Assembly: GCA_022496805.1 (NCBI GenBank)
Contig: CM040088.1
Coordinates: 28,774,452 to 28,838,451 of the forward strand
DNA from: Pohlia nutans
Taxonomy: Eukaryota > Streptophyta > Bryopsida > Bryales > Mniaceae
Length of the DNA: 64,000 nucleotides
Direction: 5' to 3'
In this document: positions 10,536 to 22,085 of the stretch, piece by piece
How the letters are laid out: the number at the start of each line of letters is the position of its first letter
How positions within the stretch are numbered: the first letter of the stretch is position 1
Program-made: the position numbers and the translations under genes
Notes under the pieces: generated by a model
What the model was told of the DNA's origin: nothing
The model's input: only the letters and a program-made list of their open reading frames with translations
The model's database searches: none

Positions 10536-11437
10536 ACAACAGCCCAACGCAAAGCTCCTGCACTTCCCATAACAAAGAACTTCTTTTCACACAGTAAATC
10601 ATTCATAGACTACAGCCATGGTCAGTCGCTGCTGTCACGTCCAGTTTGTTCACTTGTTGGCACTTCGGCACCAGCTTCAGACTTGGTTCTGTGCATCATC
10701 CTCCAAGCTGTACCTCGGCCATATCACTTGCCCGCCCATCCGATGATGCTACTGTCTCCAACTTCCGTTCCAAGGTGCCCATAGCTAGTGAGTTGATATT
10801 CAGTCGTCCACACTTTCAGATTGTCTCTGTGCATTCTGAAAAAATACTCACTGGGGGTATGCACTGATGAGACAATATATTCTTTGGGGTGGAAACAAGA
10901 CGTCTTTCGATCAAATGCTTCCCGTTGATTTTCAATTTCATGTTTGTAATCTGTGGAATTCGAGCATTCATTTGGTTCAAGAATCTAAACAAACTTGAGG
11001 AAGCATTGTCAAGAATCAAACCAAGTGTTGCTTCACTGAGGACTGGATTAACTGCAAACCATCAGAACGTACTCAATATCTACGACCAGTGTCACCTGGA
11101 AAGCTTCTCAAATTCAAAAGCAACCAAAATTACATGTTCGTATTGTTTGTCAGTGCTTACTAACACGTTCTCCTCAGCTCTGTCGCTCTCGACAAAAAAA
11201 TATCCTACCTAATTTTACATCGATAGTATACTGCACTATGTGTATAACCCCCTTCTCCAAGATGGTTGATATATCACTTGCTCTCGTTGTGCATGATGAT
11301 ACGCCGCCTACATGATTGTACTACTCCGCTTAGGTCCAGGCTACACACATCAAAACGCCACACAAAACCTCGTGGATTTTCCAGCCACAAGGATTCCTCT
11401 GAGATCAAAAAGGAAAATGATGGTCGGTCCGAGTTAC

Positions 11438-13147
11438 CTACTGCACCTTCTTCATCTGCAACCGCCCTCGGAGATTCTCCGGCAATCGACTGGCGACGAG
11501 TCCGTAGTAATTGTCGAAGGTTTCGAATGCCAGAGTGCACAGCTTGTCAAACTCGTCCTCGTTCTGCTCGTACATGTAGGGAGCAGTGAAAGCTGCAGTC
11601 ACGCTCATGAAGAGCAAGCTCTGGAAGGAAAATCGCCCGAAAAACTTGAGCACACGGAGCACTACCATCACCTTGAAAAACAGAACGCGGTCTCTTTGCA
11701 CAACAATCTGATGAAAGACTGAGCAGCCAGAGTTCCAGAGTGATTGAAATTTATGTGCTACGACGTTCGCGGAGTCTTCCGAAATCTCGAACAACGACGG
11801 AGGGATCTTGGGCAAGGAGATTGAGAACAGGGGATCCGGCAAGAAGTTCAGGGAGAACACAGCAATCAGCACCACGCAGAGGTTGTAGCTCAATGCAGAA
11901 ACCAGAGTGGCACCGGAATTATAGAAGAAATAAAGAATGCTCAAAAGGCCAAAGAAGAACGCCGCGCTCCGTTTTCCGTCTTTCCACAACAGCACATTCG
12001 CCACAGCGCCACCACCGAGGGAGGTATTCATCTTGGAAGACAGTTTGATTTCGCGGTTCGCAAGCTCTGGATCCGGTGCATCGGCTCGAAGCTCGGGATA
12101 AAATTCAATAGTTCTCCGTATCCCTTCCTCTAACGACACAATCGGCGTGTAGTCTAGAAGCTCCTTAGCTCTGTTGCAGTTGAACGTTCTTGTGACAGTA
12201 ACCAGCCGCAAACGCACTGGATTGAAATTGACCGCCGGCTTCACTCCAATGGGAGCCAACGTCTTCGCAACAGCTTCATACGCTTCCGCAATTGTAAGCA
12301 CAAGCTTCGCCGGAATGTTGAACTTCGGTTTAGGGTATCCAAGACCCGTGATAATTCTTGTCAGAAAATCCCAGAACGGAATCGGCTCCTGGTTCGTAAT
12401 AAAGAAAGCTTTGCCAGCAGCTTTTCCTCCAACCGACAAAGCCTTCTCAGCACACAAGTGCGCATGCGCGACATTCTCAACGTACGTCCAATCGAACATG
12501 TTCTTCCCATCGCCGAGAATGAACTTCAGCTTCCCAGCTCTCGCAGATTTAGCAAATGCAGGAACCGTGAGCCTATCGCCAGGTCCAAAGATACCGCTAG
12601 GACGAATCGCACATGTAACGAGGGCTTTCCCGTTAGCACTCAAAACCAGAGCCTCACCGTGTGCTTTGGCATCGGAGTAATAGTCGTTGAACTTGTCACA
12701 GATCGGAGCAGACTCGTCTACGTTAACGATCGGATGCACACCATCGAACACAATGGAAGGGGAGGAAGTGTAAATAAGCTTCTGCACGCCGCACTCGAGA
12801 CAAGCCTCGATGACATTGCGCGTGCCCGTGACGGAAACGTCGAAATGCAATTTGAAGCTGTTAATGGAGGTGTCGGGCGCGGCCATGTGAAAGACGACGG
12901 CGACGCCGCGCATGGCCTCCATCACCTGCTGCTTGTTGCGAATGTCGCAGGAGACGTATTGCACGCGGCCCATCTGCACCGCTTGGCCGAGTTCGCCCAT
13001 CATCTCCTCGTCTGTCATCGTCATGCTGGGCGCCAGATCCACGATCCGCACCACGAACCGCCCCTCCTCCAGCAATTTCTGCACCACGCACTTGGCTAAG
13101 AACCCCCGCCCGCCCGTCACCACGCATATCTCCGAGGACACCCCCAT
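11438..13147 (-). CDS. Sterol 3-beta-hydroxysteroid dehydrogenase/C4-decarboxylase with reticulon domain
   Basis: Single-exon gene of 569 residues from the ATG at 13147 (another in-frame ATG at 13216 falls in a tandemly duplicated upstream segment and would add 23 residues). The N-terminal 370 residues form an extended short-chain dehydrogenase: NAD-binding VVTGGRGFLAK, FHMAAPDTS, and the catalytic YYSDAKAHGE (Y-x3-K). It belongs to the 3-beta-HSD family that oxidises and decarboxylates 4-alpha-carboxysterols during sterol C4 demethylation. Residues from about 400 on form a reticulon domain with two hydrophobic hairpins (SAAFFFGLLSILYFF.., LCVVLIAVF; then LLFMSVTAAFTAPYMYEQ), placing it in the ER membrane. 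Plants have such HSD-reticulon fusions (Arabidopsis 3-beta-HSD/D2 type). The last 143 codons lie in the inverted duplication. Confidence 0.92.
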   Translation of the reverse strand: MGVSSEICVVTGGRGFLAKCVVQKLLEEGRFVVRIVDLAPSMTMTDEEMMGELGQAVQMGRVQYVSCDIRNKQQVMEAMRGVAVVFHMAAPDTSINSFKLHFDVSVTGTRNVIEACLECGVQKLIYTSSPSIVFDGVHPIVNVDESAPICDKFNDYYSDAKAHGEALVLSANGKALVTCAIRPSGIFGPGDRLTVPAFAKSARAGKLKFILGDGKNMFDWTYVENVAHAHLCAEKALSVGGKAAGKAFFITNQEPIPFWDFLTRIITGLGYPKPKFNIPAKLVLTIAEAYEAVAKTLAPIGVKPAVNFNPVRLRLVTVTRTFNCNRAKELLDYTPIVSLEEGIRRTIEFYPELRADAPDPELANREIKLSSKMNTSLGGGAVANVLLWKDGKRSAAFFFGLLSILYFFYNSGATLVSALSYNLCVVLIAVFSLNFLPDPLFSISLPKIPPSLFEISEDSANVVAHKFQSLWNSGCSVFHQIVVQRDRVLFFKVMVVLRVLKFFGRFSFQSLLFMSVTAAFTAPYMYEQNEDEFDKLCTLAFETFDNYYGLVASRLPENLRGRLQMKKVQ

Positions 13148-13164
13148 CGCCCCTGCCCTCCAAC

Positions 13165-13452
13165 CCCCCAACCGATGCGACCAAAATTTGAATGTAGGAG
13201 TGCTCCGAAGCCTCAACCGAGGCGCACTATGTGCACACGATTGTTCAAAGGGAATGCGAAGGTTTCTAAGAGGCGGCGGTCAGGAGAGAAAGATTGCGCG
13301 CAGTAAGCAAACCCCCAAACCAATACGGCCAAAATTTGAAAATATGAGTGCTCCAAACCCTCAACCGAGACGCACAATGTGCACAGGATTGAAGGGTTCC
13401 TAATCGAAAGGTTTCTAAGATCGGGAGAGAAGGATTGCGCGCAGCAATCGGA
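13165..13452. repeat. Tandem duplication at the 5' end of the 3-beta-HSD gene
   Basis: Two imperfect direct copies of about 145 bp (13165-13310 and 13311-13452) share GAGTGCTCC, CCTCAACCGAG, GCACTATGTGCAC / GCACAATGTGCAC and GATTGCGCGCAG. They cover the probable 5' UTR or core promoter. The 13453-13680 interval is GC-rich with no recognised gene. Confidence 0.7.
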
Positions 13453-13680
13453 GGAGCAGAATTGGCCGGGCGAGCTCTGTAGTGGCCTCTCCGTTTGTGT
13501 TGAGCGAGGGCTCGCCTGCCTCGTTTGTTGTGGGTTTGGACGGAAGCGTCCGGATGGGAGAGACGACGGATCGCCGTGGATTGCGCCAACGGCTCAGATC
13601 TGGTGACAGCGCCATGGCAGCAGCCTTTGCTCTTATTATTATCATGACTGATGAGTTGAGTTGAGGTCTCAACAGTTAAG

Positions 13681-14685
13681 GATTTTTGAAAGTACTGTAG
13701 GCAAATGGCAGGTTCGGGAAAAAAAAAAAACTAAAACTAAAAATAGCAGGCCGAAATTTTAGGATGTTATTTTTTCAAAAAATGCATAGAAAAAATAAGG
13801 ATTTCATGAAGTGTTGAACTTATGTTTGGAAATTATTCGGCACAAAGGTGGTAAACCTGCCCTTTGGCTATGGTAGCCGCAACTAGCTATCAACCTTACT
13901 TTGCTGAAGAGGGATATTCCTTATTTTTTGGCAAAAATTGGTAAAGCATTGTCCTAAGTAATTTTTATGGTCTAGAATTTGGCTACAAGTCTTGGAAATA
14001 CCAAAAAAATTGTAGTTATTTTGACAAATTTTTAAGAATTTTTTGGGTCAAAATTAGCCAACATTCCATTGTACTATTTTTAGGTCAAAATTTGGTGATT
14101 TTTTGCCAATAAAAAAACCATTGGCTACTAAGTCATTGGCAATGATTTTACGACTTCATCATGATTCTTTGAGCAAGCAAGCAACCTTATATTTCACTAG
14201 CTTCATTGTTGTTGCATTTTGTTGATAAGCACTTGTCTCAAGTAGGTGGGATGGGGGCTGGTTGGTTGCTACAAATTTCCTGCCTATAATAGCTCACTAG
14301 CAGCACCAAGTCATGTATACCACATCACTGAACAGATCCAAAGAGAGTCGAACCCGGACCATATGATTGTAATAACAACGCCTCTTACCAACCAACCGCA
14401 GGCTTCATGACTAGGCGATCACAAACCACACCCTCACTTAATTTATACCCAATTACTCTTTAGTTTCCAGTTTAGGATTATTTCTTATCAGTCACTAATC
14501 ACTAGAGTGTCTATTCTCGCAAGCGAAGAGTAGTTTTGTACCAATGTCCTTTTGTATGGTAGACATTAGCTCATTGACATTACGAATAGACACTTTACTC
14601 TCGTTGGCTCCAAATCGGGCCCGGAGTTTTTATCTATCTATCTCTTGCATTTTGTTGCACTTTACCATAACATTCTCGACCAACT
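13681..14685. other. AT-rich intergenic DNA
   Basis: No gene. Contains the tRNA-like segment listed separately and a short inverted motif (GTGTCTATTC / GAATAGACAC) near 14505 and 14586. Confidence 0.5.
14330..14425 (-). repeat. tRNA-like segment, possible SINE head
   Basis: On the minus strand, GGTTGGTTGGTAAGAGGCG resembles a Pol III A box / D-loop and GGTCCGGGTTCGACTCTC a B box / T-loop, about 30 nt apart. The T-stem does not pair well and there is no clear acceptor stem, so this is a tRNA-derived repeat rather than a working tRNA. Confidence 0.35.
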
Positions 14686-14689
14686 TTAA

Positions 14690-15266
14690 CCTCTAAACGT
14701 CACAACGTCTAGTTTCTGGATAACTAACAGATTCAAATCCACCCTACATTCTCATCAATGCTTAGATGAAAGTCATTCAATTTTTTGGAGATACCTCACC
14801 AAATTGTTGTCCTATCTAATGGTTGGATTTAGTCGTACTTGAGTACATATTTTTCTAAAATTACAAATGTAGAAGTATGTCAAGTCATTGACCAAGCCAA
14901 GATTGCATTGACTATAGTTCAAAAGTGGCCTTGCAAAAATGAGGTCATAGACTCAAAGAACACAAAAAATTCAAAGAATGACCATGTTTAAGAGTATCTC
15001 ATTTCAAACTCATTCCAACAATTTTACTCAAAAAATATTAAAATTTTGTTTGTAATCGAATTTAGAAGGAATTTTAATTTTAACTTTCAAATTTGATAAT
15101 TAAATATTGGTGATAGTATTAGTGAATCGAACTGTACAGATGGAATCTAAAATTCAAAATCTAGAACTTTCATTTGTATATCAATTCCAAAATATTCTTC
15201 TAAACAGTACTTTATGATGATTTTGCTCAATTTGGCAATTCCAGGGACACTTGGTACATTTAGGGG
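14690..15266. mobile_element. TTAA-flanked MITE 1
   Basis: 577 bp between TTAA at 14686-14689 and 15267-15270. Ends: CCTCTAAACGTCAC and, complemented, CCCCTAAATGTACC. The right half shares internal blocks (GGAATCTAAAATTCA, TATATCAATTCCAAAATAT) with MITE 6 at 25884. Confidence 0.75.
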
Positions 15267-16070
15267 TTAATTATCATGGGTCCTTTTTTTAGAGGAAAAA
15301 TCTTGAATTGATGGTGTACCTTGTTATTGTGGAGGTACCGTTCCTCATTGTTGAAGAATGATATTCTTATCCTAGTAATGTAGAAAATGAAACCAATTAA
15401 AGTAACTTGACTCCTAAAGGATCATTGTTTGTTACAAAGACAATTTAGAGTTTGGGTAGGAAATGATTGGTAATAAAAATAAAATAGACTATTCTATTTT
15501 ATTTTTGCCCAATGCATTAGAAATGACAGTTTTGGATGAAACATAGTTATGGTCCTTGAGGAATTATGAATGTTTTATTTTTGTTGCATTAGTTTGATTA
15601 GTGATGATATGCATTGGCCGAGAAGTTGTTCAATGCATGGAAGTGACTAGGAGCTTTAAGAATTGCATTTTCATTTTCCTTGGTCACAACTCTTGGTCCA
15701 TGGTGTAAACCACCTCTAAAGTTCTTATGTTTTTTTTTTTTTCCAATTTTGCGGATACACTCAAATACCAAGAATAACACATAATCGGTCAAAACCCATT
15801 CCTGATTGCAAGCTAATTGACAAATTTAACCATAAATTATATACATAATTAGTGATTTTTTTTTGGGGTAAGGTGACAAGTTTGCATTTTCGCTACTTTA
15901 CCACGGCTGAAAGAGTAATCCAAGCTCCTTGGATGCTCTTTTCACATTTAATATATAAGTAATATCAAGGTACTTGTGCTACTTAGATGCTACTTAGGCA
16001 ATACTTGGATAATACCTGGGTTTAAAAAGGCTACAAATCTTAACTCCATGTAGGAAATTTGGCTATTATT
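15267..16070. other. AT-rich intergenic DNA
   Basis: No gene recognised. A poly-T run lies near 15730. Confidence 0.4.
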
Positions 16071-16832
16071 AGAGTTATCTGCAAAGTCCTTCAAAGTTTG
16101 AAGAAGATACCTATAATTTTGCTATTATATAATTTTATTTGGTTACTCCAAATAGTTAAAAGGTATGAAAGAGCTTGGTGGTCTACAATTATTAGGTGTG
16201 TAAGAGCTTGGTGGTCTTCAAACTCATGGAAAACTTTTTTGGGCACCAAAAGAGGAGCTCAAAAAAGTTTCATATGACTTTGAAGACTACCAAGCTCTTA
16301 CACACCTAAGAGCATCTCCACCTTGCCGCAGGTAATCTACCGCCTCAAAAATTGTTTGAGGGGCTCAGGGAAAGGCAAAAAGGATTTAGTCGCGTCTATC
16401 TCCCACCCACGTGAAGCTCAAGACCCACCATCGTTGCCGAAAATAGAGAAATCCGCACTTTATTCTCTTTCTTCGTTTAACTATTGCTTGGTTTAGCTCT
16501 TGGATCACAACAAGAAAAGAAATACCCGCAATAGAGGGGCCTCAAAATTTTGTGGTCACCCTCAACAATGAAGAGCCCGTAACAAAATTTGAAGAGGCCT
16601 TGACGTCTTGCACAATTATCAAGGCTACGGTGGGGGAAGAAAAGGAGGAAGGCCGCGCCATATATTTTGGAGGCTGCCTGTGGTGCGGCAGGGTGGAGAT
16701 GCTCTAATAATTGTAGACCACCAAGCTCTTCCATACCTTTTAACTATTTGAAGAGACCAAATAAGACTATATTAAAACAAAATTCTAGGTATCTCTTTCA
16801 AAGTTTGAAGGACTTTGCGGATAACTCTATTC
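16071..16832. repeat. Nested palindrome carrying two MITEs
   Basis: Outer arms 16071-16195 and 16705-16832 are inverted copies (GCAAAGTCCTTCAAA, AAAAGGTATG-AAGAGCTTGG, GTAGACCACCAAGC). Inside is a hairpin element 16194-16307 with AGGTGTGTAAGAGCTTGGTG ends, then the GAGCATCTCC MITE. The structure looks like successive insertions into one foldback element. No protein is supported. Confidence 0.65.
16310..16704. mobile_element. PIF/Harbinger-type MITE, GAGCATCTCCACC family, second copy
   Basis: 395 bp with ends GAGCATCTCCACCTTGCCGC and complement, flanked by TAA on both sides. It sits at the centre of the palindrome. Inverted ends of about 20 bp are perfect, better than in the copy at 5771. Confidence 0.8.
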
Positions 16833-17205
16833 TTTTTCTTTCTTTTTTGAAATCCTTTGTATCAATTAGCCAGCCCAAAATTATGTAGCAATTTGGCTAA
16901 AATTAGCAACAACAAAATCACTCCCTGAATTGTCATATTAATTGCTGATTTATGATTCATTCACAATCTCCTGCCATTCTTTCAACCCCACATGCTTCGC
17001 CAATTCAAATATTTGGAGTTCTTTCAGTCCTTTTCAAATATTTGAATTCGCCAGTGATTGCTATACTAGTACAAACGGTGCTTTGGCACTGTAGACTTAT
17101 TTATATGGTGATTTTTTATTTTTTTTAAATACTTTTCCAATATGAGTCCCATGGTATAGAGAGATAGATAGAAACTCCGGTCCTACTAGAGTAAATCCCA
17201 TGGTA

Positions 17206-17440
17206 CAGTACACTGCACTGATTATCCCATTTTGTGAGTGTGGTACTAATTCCTGAAACACACACTATTTTGCCAAATCTCAAAATTAGTGAGGTCTGAA
17301 ATTTTTACTCCGTGGTTGAAATCATCATATCACGCTAATTTTACATCATAATGATATTTAGTATCACCTTCACTAATTTCTCCCACACACTAAACCCCCC
17401 ACCTCCTCTCACAAAACAGGATAATCAGTGTATCGTACTG
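17206..17440. mobile_element. Tc1/mariner-type MITE
   Basis: 235 bp between TA dinucleotides (17204-17205 and 17441-17442). Left end CAGTACACTGCACTGATTAT, right end complemented CAGTACGATACACTGATTAT. The TA target and CAGTAC start match the larger mariner remnant at 35731. Confidence 0.65.
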
Positions 17441-17969
17441 TAGGTGGAAGGTAGGGTTGGCACATCTATGTTGATTTCATTTTATTTTTGAAAAATATGG
17501 TTTGACATATGGAATAATAGTGGATATTCTTCAATTTTCTCTTATTCACCATACAACAAACACTTATTATGAAAAATTAAATTTCCAAAAACATCATAAT
17601 TTATTACTAGAAACATTTTTTTTTTTAACCTTGCTCTCCACCTACAATAATTTCCAAAAGTGTGGGCAAATAGTGATTGTGACACACTAATTGCAATAGA
17701 ATTCAAATTAGTGCAGGTTGAATTATTTATGATATTATATTATTTTCCATCAAATAAGATTTCTTCCTGTTTTTGTGTTTTTAATGTATAGAAATTAGTA
17801 TGTACGAAATTTTTACTGTATACCAAAAATGAAAGAAAATTGATTCACAATGTACATGTTCATGAAACATGTGCATTTCTTAATTTGTGGTGTTACCAAT
17901 TTTTAACAAAAGGTGGATTAGAGTCGCCATGCTATTTTCAAGTGTCTTTTTTTTTTGTGCCCTCATTAA

Positions 17970-19178
17970 CTTCTAAAGGACCATGTTCATCCCTAAAATT
18001 TTAATACTTCTCGTGATGTTTTCAAAAACGCAGTTGTATCTCTCAATTGGTGTTCACGTAGAAAACTTCACTGTTGAAATTCAAAAATGACTTAGTCATG
18101 AGACTATAAATCAATTTGCAGGACAATAGAGTTAACCGAAAAGTCAGCCCAAAGAGGAAAGTTTTAGCAAATTCGTGTTGAATTCCTCTTGAACTCATAT
18201 TGAAATATAAATAGACCAAAAACTAGTTTATGATGAATTGGGAGACAATTTAAAGCAAGCCACTATCATTATTCTCCACACCTCGCAATGACTCCCACAC
18301 CTTCCACCAAAGCTCCAAGCCCATGGCCCACAAGGGGACAATCTATGACACGACACTATTCAACCCAAGTATAGTTCGAGAAAGAGGTTAGAAGTAGAGC
18401 AAAAAGGGAGGTTAGATGGGCTTCTTTTCGGTTAACTCAAATGTACCGTATATATTACATAATTATGAGGTTTAATCATGAGTTGTTTTTTAATTTTTGA
18501 ACAAAATCAACAGGTCATTCACTGCAAACATCCTCATAAATTCTAAAACTATGATTAGCATTTGAAATTTCAGGAATATACAAAGATGTATTGTATCTAG
18601 GTGCTTACAAAAATGGTGTTCTAAAACAAAATACAACAACGATGATTGATTCCGAAAGATTTATGTTTGGGTGAAGTGACTTGTTGGTGACTTGCTAAAC
18701 CGGTGTTTGTGATCGTTATTAATTGTCACATTGCATAAAATGTGTAAATATTTCCACATAATATATATATATATATATATATTCCAAAATAATATATATT
18801 ATGTACAAAAGATTCCAAATATTGCAAATATATATATTTAAATATATTTAAATATTTTCCATGTTAATGACACAATAGTGACAAATATTTTACATATTGT
18901 ACAATTTCTTTTTGACAAATTTGACACCCTAGTATGAAAATGATCTTTAGCTCATCAACCTCCCTAATTACCATGTCCCAAATTCACATGAATTGACGTT
19001 TTGGTTTTTTCCCGATAGATTGATCAACGTAATTGCATATCTTGAAGGATTTTTGTGTTCTCGTAACGAACATTTACAGTTCTCTAGTTAACATTGAGTT
19101 TCAATTATGGAATCCAAATAAGTTATAAAGTAATAAGATTATTCTTGAACACAATGTGTCATCTTGGTCCTTTAGAGG
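17970..19178. mobile_element. TTAA-flanked element 2
   Basis: 1,209 bp between TTAA at 17966-17969 and 19179-19182. Ends CTTCTAAAGGACCATG and, complemented, CCTCTAAAGGACCAAG (14 of 16 match). No transposase frame seen. Contains a (TA) run at 18763-18782. Confidence 0.72.
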
Positions 19179-19182
19179 TTAA

Positions 19183-19925
19183 TAGGATAAATTAGTGTAG
19201 TGTATATAGTTTCATCATTCTATGAAATGATTAAACTACTTACATCCATGATTATGATGAAACATGTAAATATAGATGAATTTTGATTTATTCATCCAAA
19301 CATGTACATTCATCCAAAATACAATGGTATTACCCTTGCATTACATCATTTTCCAACAAATTTGACATTAGTAAATTCTGGTTATATTTTAATAATCCCT
19401 TTTTAAACACCATATTTTGTATATCAACTTAGCGATGGATTGTCTTATATATAAATATACAAATATAAATATTTATATTTATATATAAAAAAAATTATTT
19501 ATTTTTTATTACACTAACTTCATGTAATCATACACATGATTTCTTGCAAAAACAAGGTCTTCTAATTTTCTTGCTCTACAAAATTTGCACAATAAGACAA
19601 TTACAAGGTTGTGTGAAGAAACTTTGCCTTTACTGGTGAAATGCCAATAATTGCAACAACTTTTGATAGAAGAAAATATATTATGTGATGCTTTGAATTC
19701 TTCAATTGACAATATTACCGACGTAATTACACATTAATTTTAAAAATATTAATTTTATTGAATTACATGAAGCATAAGTTGACCGGAGTTAGATATCTCC
19801 AAGTGCCGTGGAGCTAAACAACTCCAAAATGATGACATGTGTACCAAGTGAGTGAGACTTTTTAAAAATATGAAAAGACATTGTGATTTATATCATCAAC
19901 ATATTTTAAGTGATTGTTAGATCTA
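19183..19925. other. AT-rich intergenic DNA
   Basis: No gene or clear element recognised. A 67-codon minus frame at 19509-19712 has no known relatives that I can recognise. Confidence 0.4.
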
Positions 19926-19927
19926 TA

Positions 19928-20905
19928 TCCTAATAGTAGGGTATGAAACACAGTGATGGTTGTTAGACCCGTGTCTTGAGAATAAGGGATGAAACATGGT
20001 GGTGGTTGTTAAACTTGTGTATGGAGAGCAAGGGATGAGACACGGTGGTGATTGTTAGACTCATGTCATGATAACAATGGATGAGACATGATTATGAATT
20101 TTAGAGCCTATGTCTTGGTTGGAAGGGATGAATACGATTATGATTTTTGAATCCATGATGCCTTGTTAAAAGGAATGAATACGATTATGACTTTAGAACC
20201 TGTGCCTTGGTTTGAAGGAATTGATGAATACATTTATAACTTTTGAAGCCGTGCCTTGGTAAAAAAAAACAACTAAACATGTTTATGGTTTTCGGAACCA
20301 TTCATTGGTTGGAAAGGACGAACATGATTGTAATTTTTGGACCTCTATCTTAGTTAAAAGGAACTAGGACTCCGCTTCTCTTTGCACCACCAGTGACGAA
20401 GTGAAAGGCCATGAAATTAAATAAGATGTGAAAGGCTAGGTTACTTCACATAATGGTCTTTGAGGGCGGAATGAAACATTCATGGGAAGACCATCCGAGG
20501 ATGTGAAAGGCTAGGTTACATCATAGAAAACTTGCCTTAGAACCGGTTGACTGCCGGCTCGTAGCTCGCCGACTCACTTACAAACTCTACAACTATTGGA
20601 AAGCCACAAATGGAACCTATAGTTGTCAATACCATTTTTCTAAACCGCTATTACCTATGGTCGTCCTTGGAATAAAATACGATTGTAGATTATTGAACAT
20701 GTGTGGTCGTTGAAAGAGATGAAACAAGATTATGACTTTAAAACTCATGCCTTGAAAGGAAGGGATGAACTAGGTTATGACTTTTAAATGTGCACCTTGG
20801 TTGGAAGGAATAAAACAAAATTATGATGAATAGACCCGTGCCTTTGTTAAAAGGAATAAAAAAAAAGTTATGACTTTTGAACCCGAGCCTTTGCTGAAAG
20901 AGATG
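19928..20905. repeat. Degenerate tandem repeat, about 46-50 bp period
   Basis: Repeating units of the form GGGATGAA-AYR-RTTATGATTTTTGAA-CC-TGCCTTGGTTGGAA run from 19928 to about 20360 and again from about 20695 to 20905. The two stretches are separated by a 330-bp insert (20361-20690) that itself repeats GTGAAAGGCTAGGTTAC twice. At least twelve units are visible, strongly diverged. Confidence 0.7.
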
Positions 20906-20912
20906 ATGATTA

Positions 20913-21066
20913 TTGGAGTTATACAACTCTAAAATTTGTACACTAAACTTAGAAAGCTTCAAGATTTGTGCAACAAAGTTAGATAACTCCAAAATTTGTA
21001 CATTGGAGTTAAAAAGTTCCAAAATTTGTACACCCAAATTAGACAACTCCAAGGTTTTTGCATCTT
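20913..21066. repeat. Short tandem repeat, about 33 bp period
   Basis: Four to five units built on TTAGACAACTCCAAAATTTG followed by TACAC. It starts where the 46-50 bp array ends. Not coding in a convincing way. Confidence 0.65.
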
Positions 21067-21187
21067 CAAGAGAAATTACACACCATATCTTTAAAGGAAA
21101 GCAGATGAAACATAGTTGTGCTAAAAAAACTATAGAGACTCATTAATAGAAGAAAGAGTTGAATGGATATTATGGATAAGGGGTTAA

Positions 21188-21722
21188 CCCTTTGACGCAC
21201 CAATGTCCATATTATGGGCGGTGGATGATTTCTAACGTGTCTCTTCGCCACATACAATGATATTTTTCATGCACCCAAAATTCTCTTGGTTCTTGTGCTA
21301 ATTGACTATCATTTGTACATTATGGATGTTCAAAATAAGATATTGTGATTTTTTTTAAATAACAAGATTGGTTTATGTCAAGTTTCATTCTTAGTTCAAA
21401 AAGTGAGATCTCAAAAACAATTTTCCAAAATAAATAGGATCAAATAATGGAAATTATACCATCTTATAGTGCATATTATTCCAAATTCATTACAAAATAA
21501 TAATTAATTTTTGAAATTTGGGGTTTTTAATTGAATTTCAAAAGAAAACCTTGAAAAAATAGTTTAAAAATATTACTAAAAAATATGATAGATCCAACCG
21601 TACGATGTGATCTACACATTGAGATTTACAACTTCTCTTTGTATATCAACTCCATTTTTGCGATTCATCAAACCTTTTATAATACATCTTTGAAATCAGT
21701 ACATCACATGGACCTCAAAGGG
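21188..21722. mobile_element. TTAA-flanked MITE 3
   Basis: 535 bp between TTAA at 21184-21187 and 21723-21726. Starts CCCTTTGACGCACCAATGTCC and ends CCTCAAAGGG. Homologous along its length to MITE 10 at 38474-39013 (GGATGATTTCT, TTCATTCTTAGTTCAAAAAG and ATCCAACCGTAC blocks). Confidence 0.82.
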
Positions 21723-22085
21723 TTAATCAACCTAAAGAAGAACAAAAAAAAGAAAGAAACAAAAGAAAGAAAAAAAACCCTTTAGGCTGAGTGAAACCTC
21801 AAAAGATGAAGAGATGAAAATTCATGACATTGAATGATATCCCACATGGATAGGCATTAGTCAATGTACAACTTAAATGATTATAAAACATAGCTTGGAG
21901 GTGAAGAGAGACATTGTCTTTTTGTAAATGTACTCTCCAATGAGTGGTGGTTGGGAAGGAAGAGCTCATAGTTCACACAAACATTGTTATTTCCGGCCTT
22001 TTTGGGCTATACAACTACCAAAGAGTTTACATGGAACTATTTAGGGGCAAAAATGAAAATTTTGGAAGTCAAAGTTTTACATTAA

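Larger units (their letters stand above)
8548..11866. repeat. Left arm of 3,319-bp inverted duplication
   Basis: Every position p pairs with 40713-p in the right arm (28847-32165) with no net indel. All sampled stretches, and every open frame in the two arms, are identical. The outer end lies inside U2 copy C at CACTACCTCCTTGG, and the inner end lies inside the 3-beta-HSD coding region. The spacer is 16,980 bp. Confidence 0.95.

Noticed and set aside
12458..13099. 213-codon plus-strand frame opposite the 3-beta-HSD gene
   Set aside because: Antisense shadow of a well-supported dehydrogenase; histidine/arginine-rich with no known family.
14330..14425. Functional tRNA gene
   Set aside because: Box-like motifs are present but acceptor and T-stems do not pair, so it is kept only as a possible SINE segment.
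19910..21066. CRISPR-like array
   Set aside because: Units are contiguous degenerate tandem repeats without unique spacers, in a eukaryotic nuclear context.
20738..21146. Repeat proteins encoded by the 33-bp tandem units (both strands)
   Set aside because: The 33-bp period is a multiple of three, so stops are avoided by chance on both strands; the units are diverged with no start context or domain.
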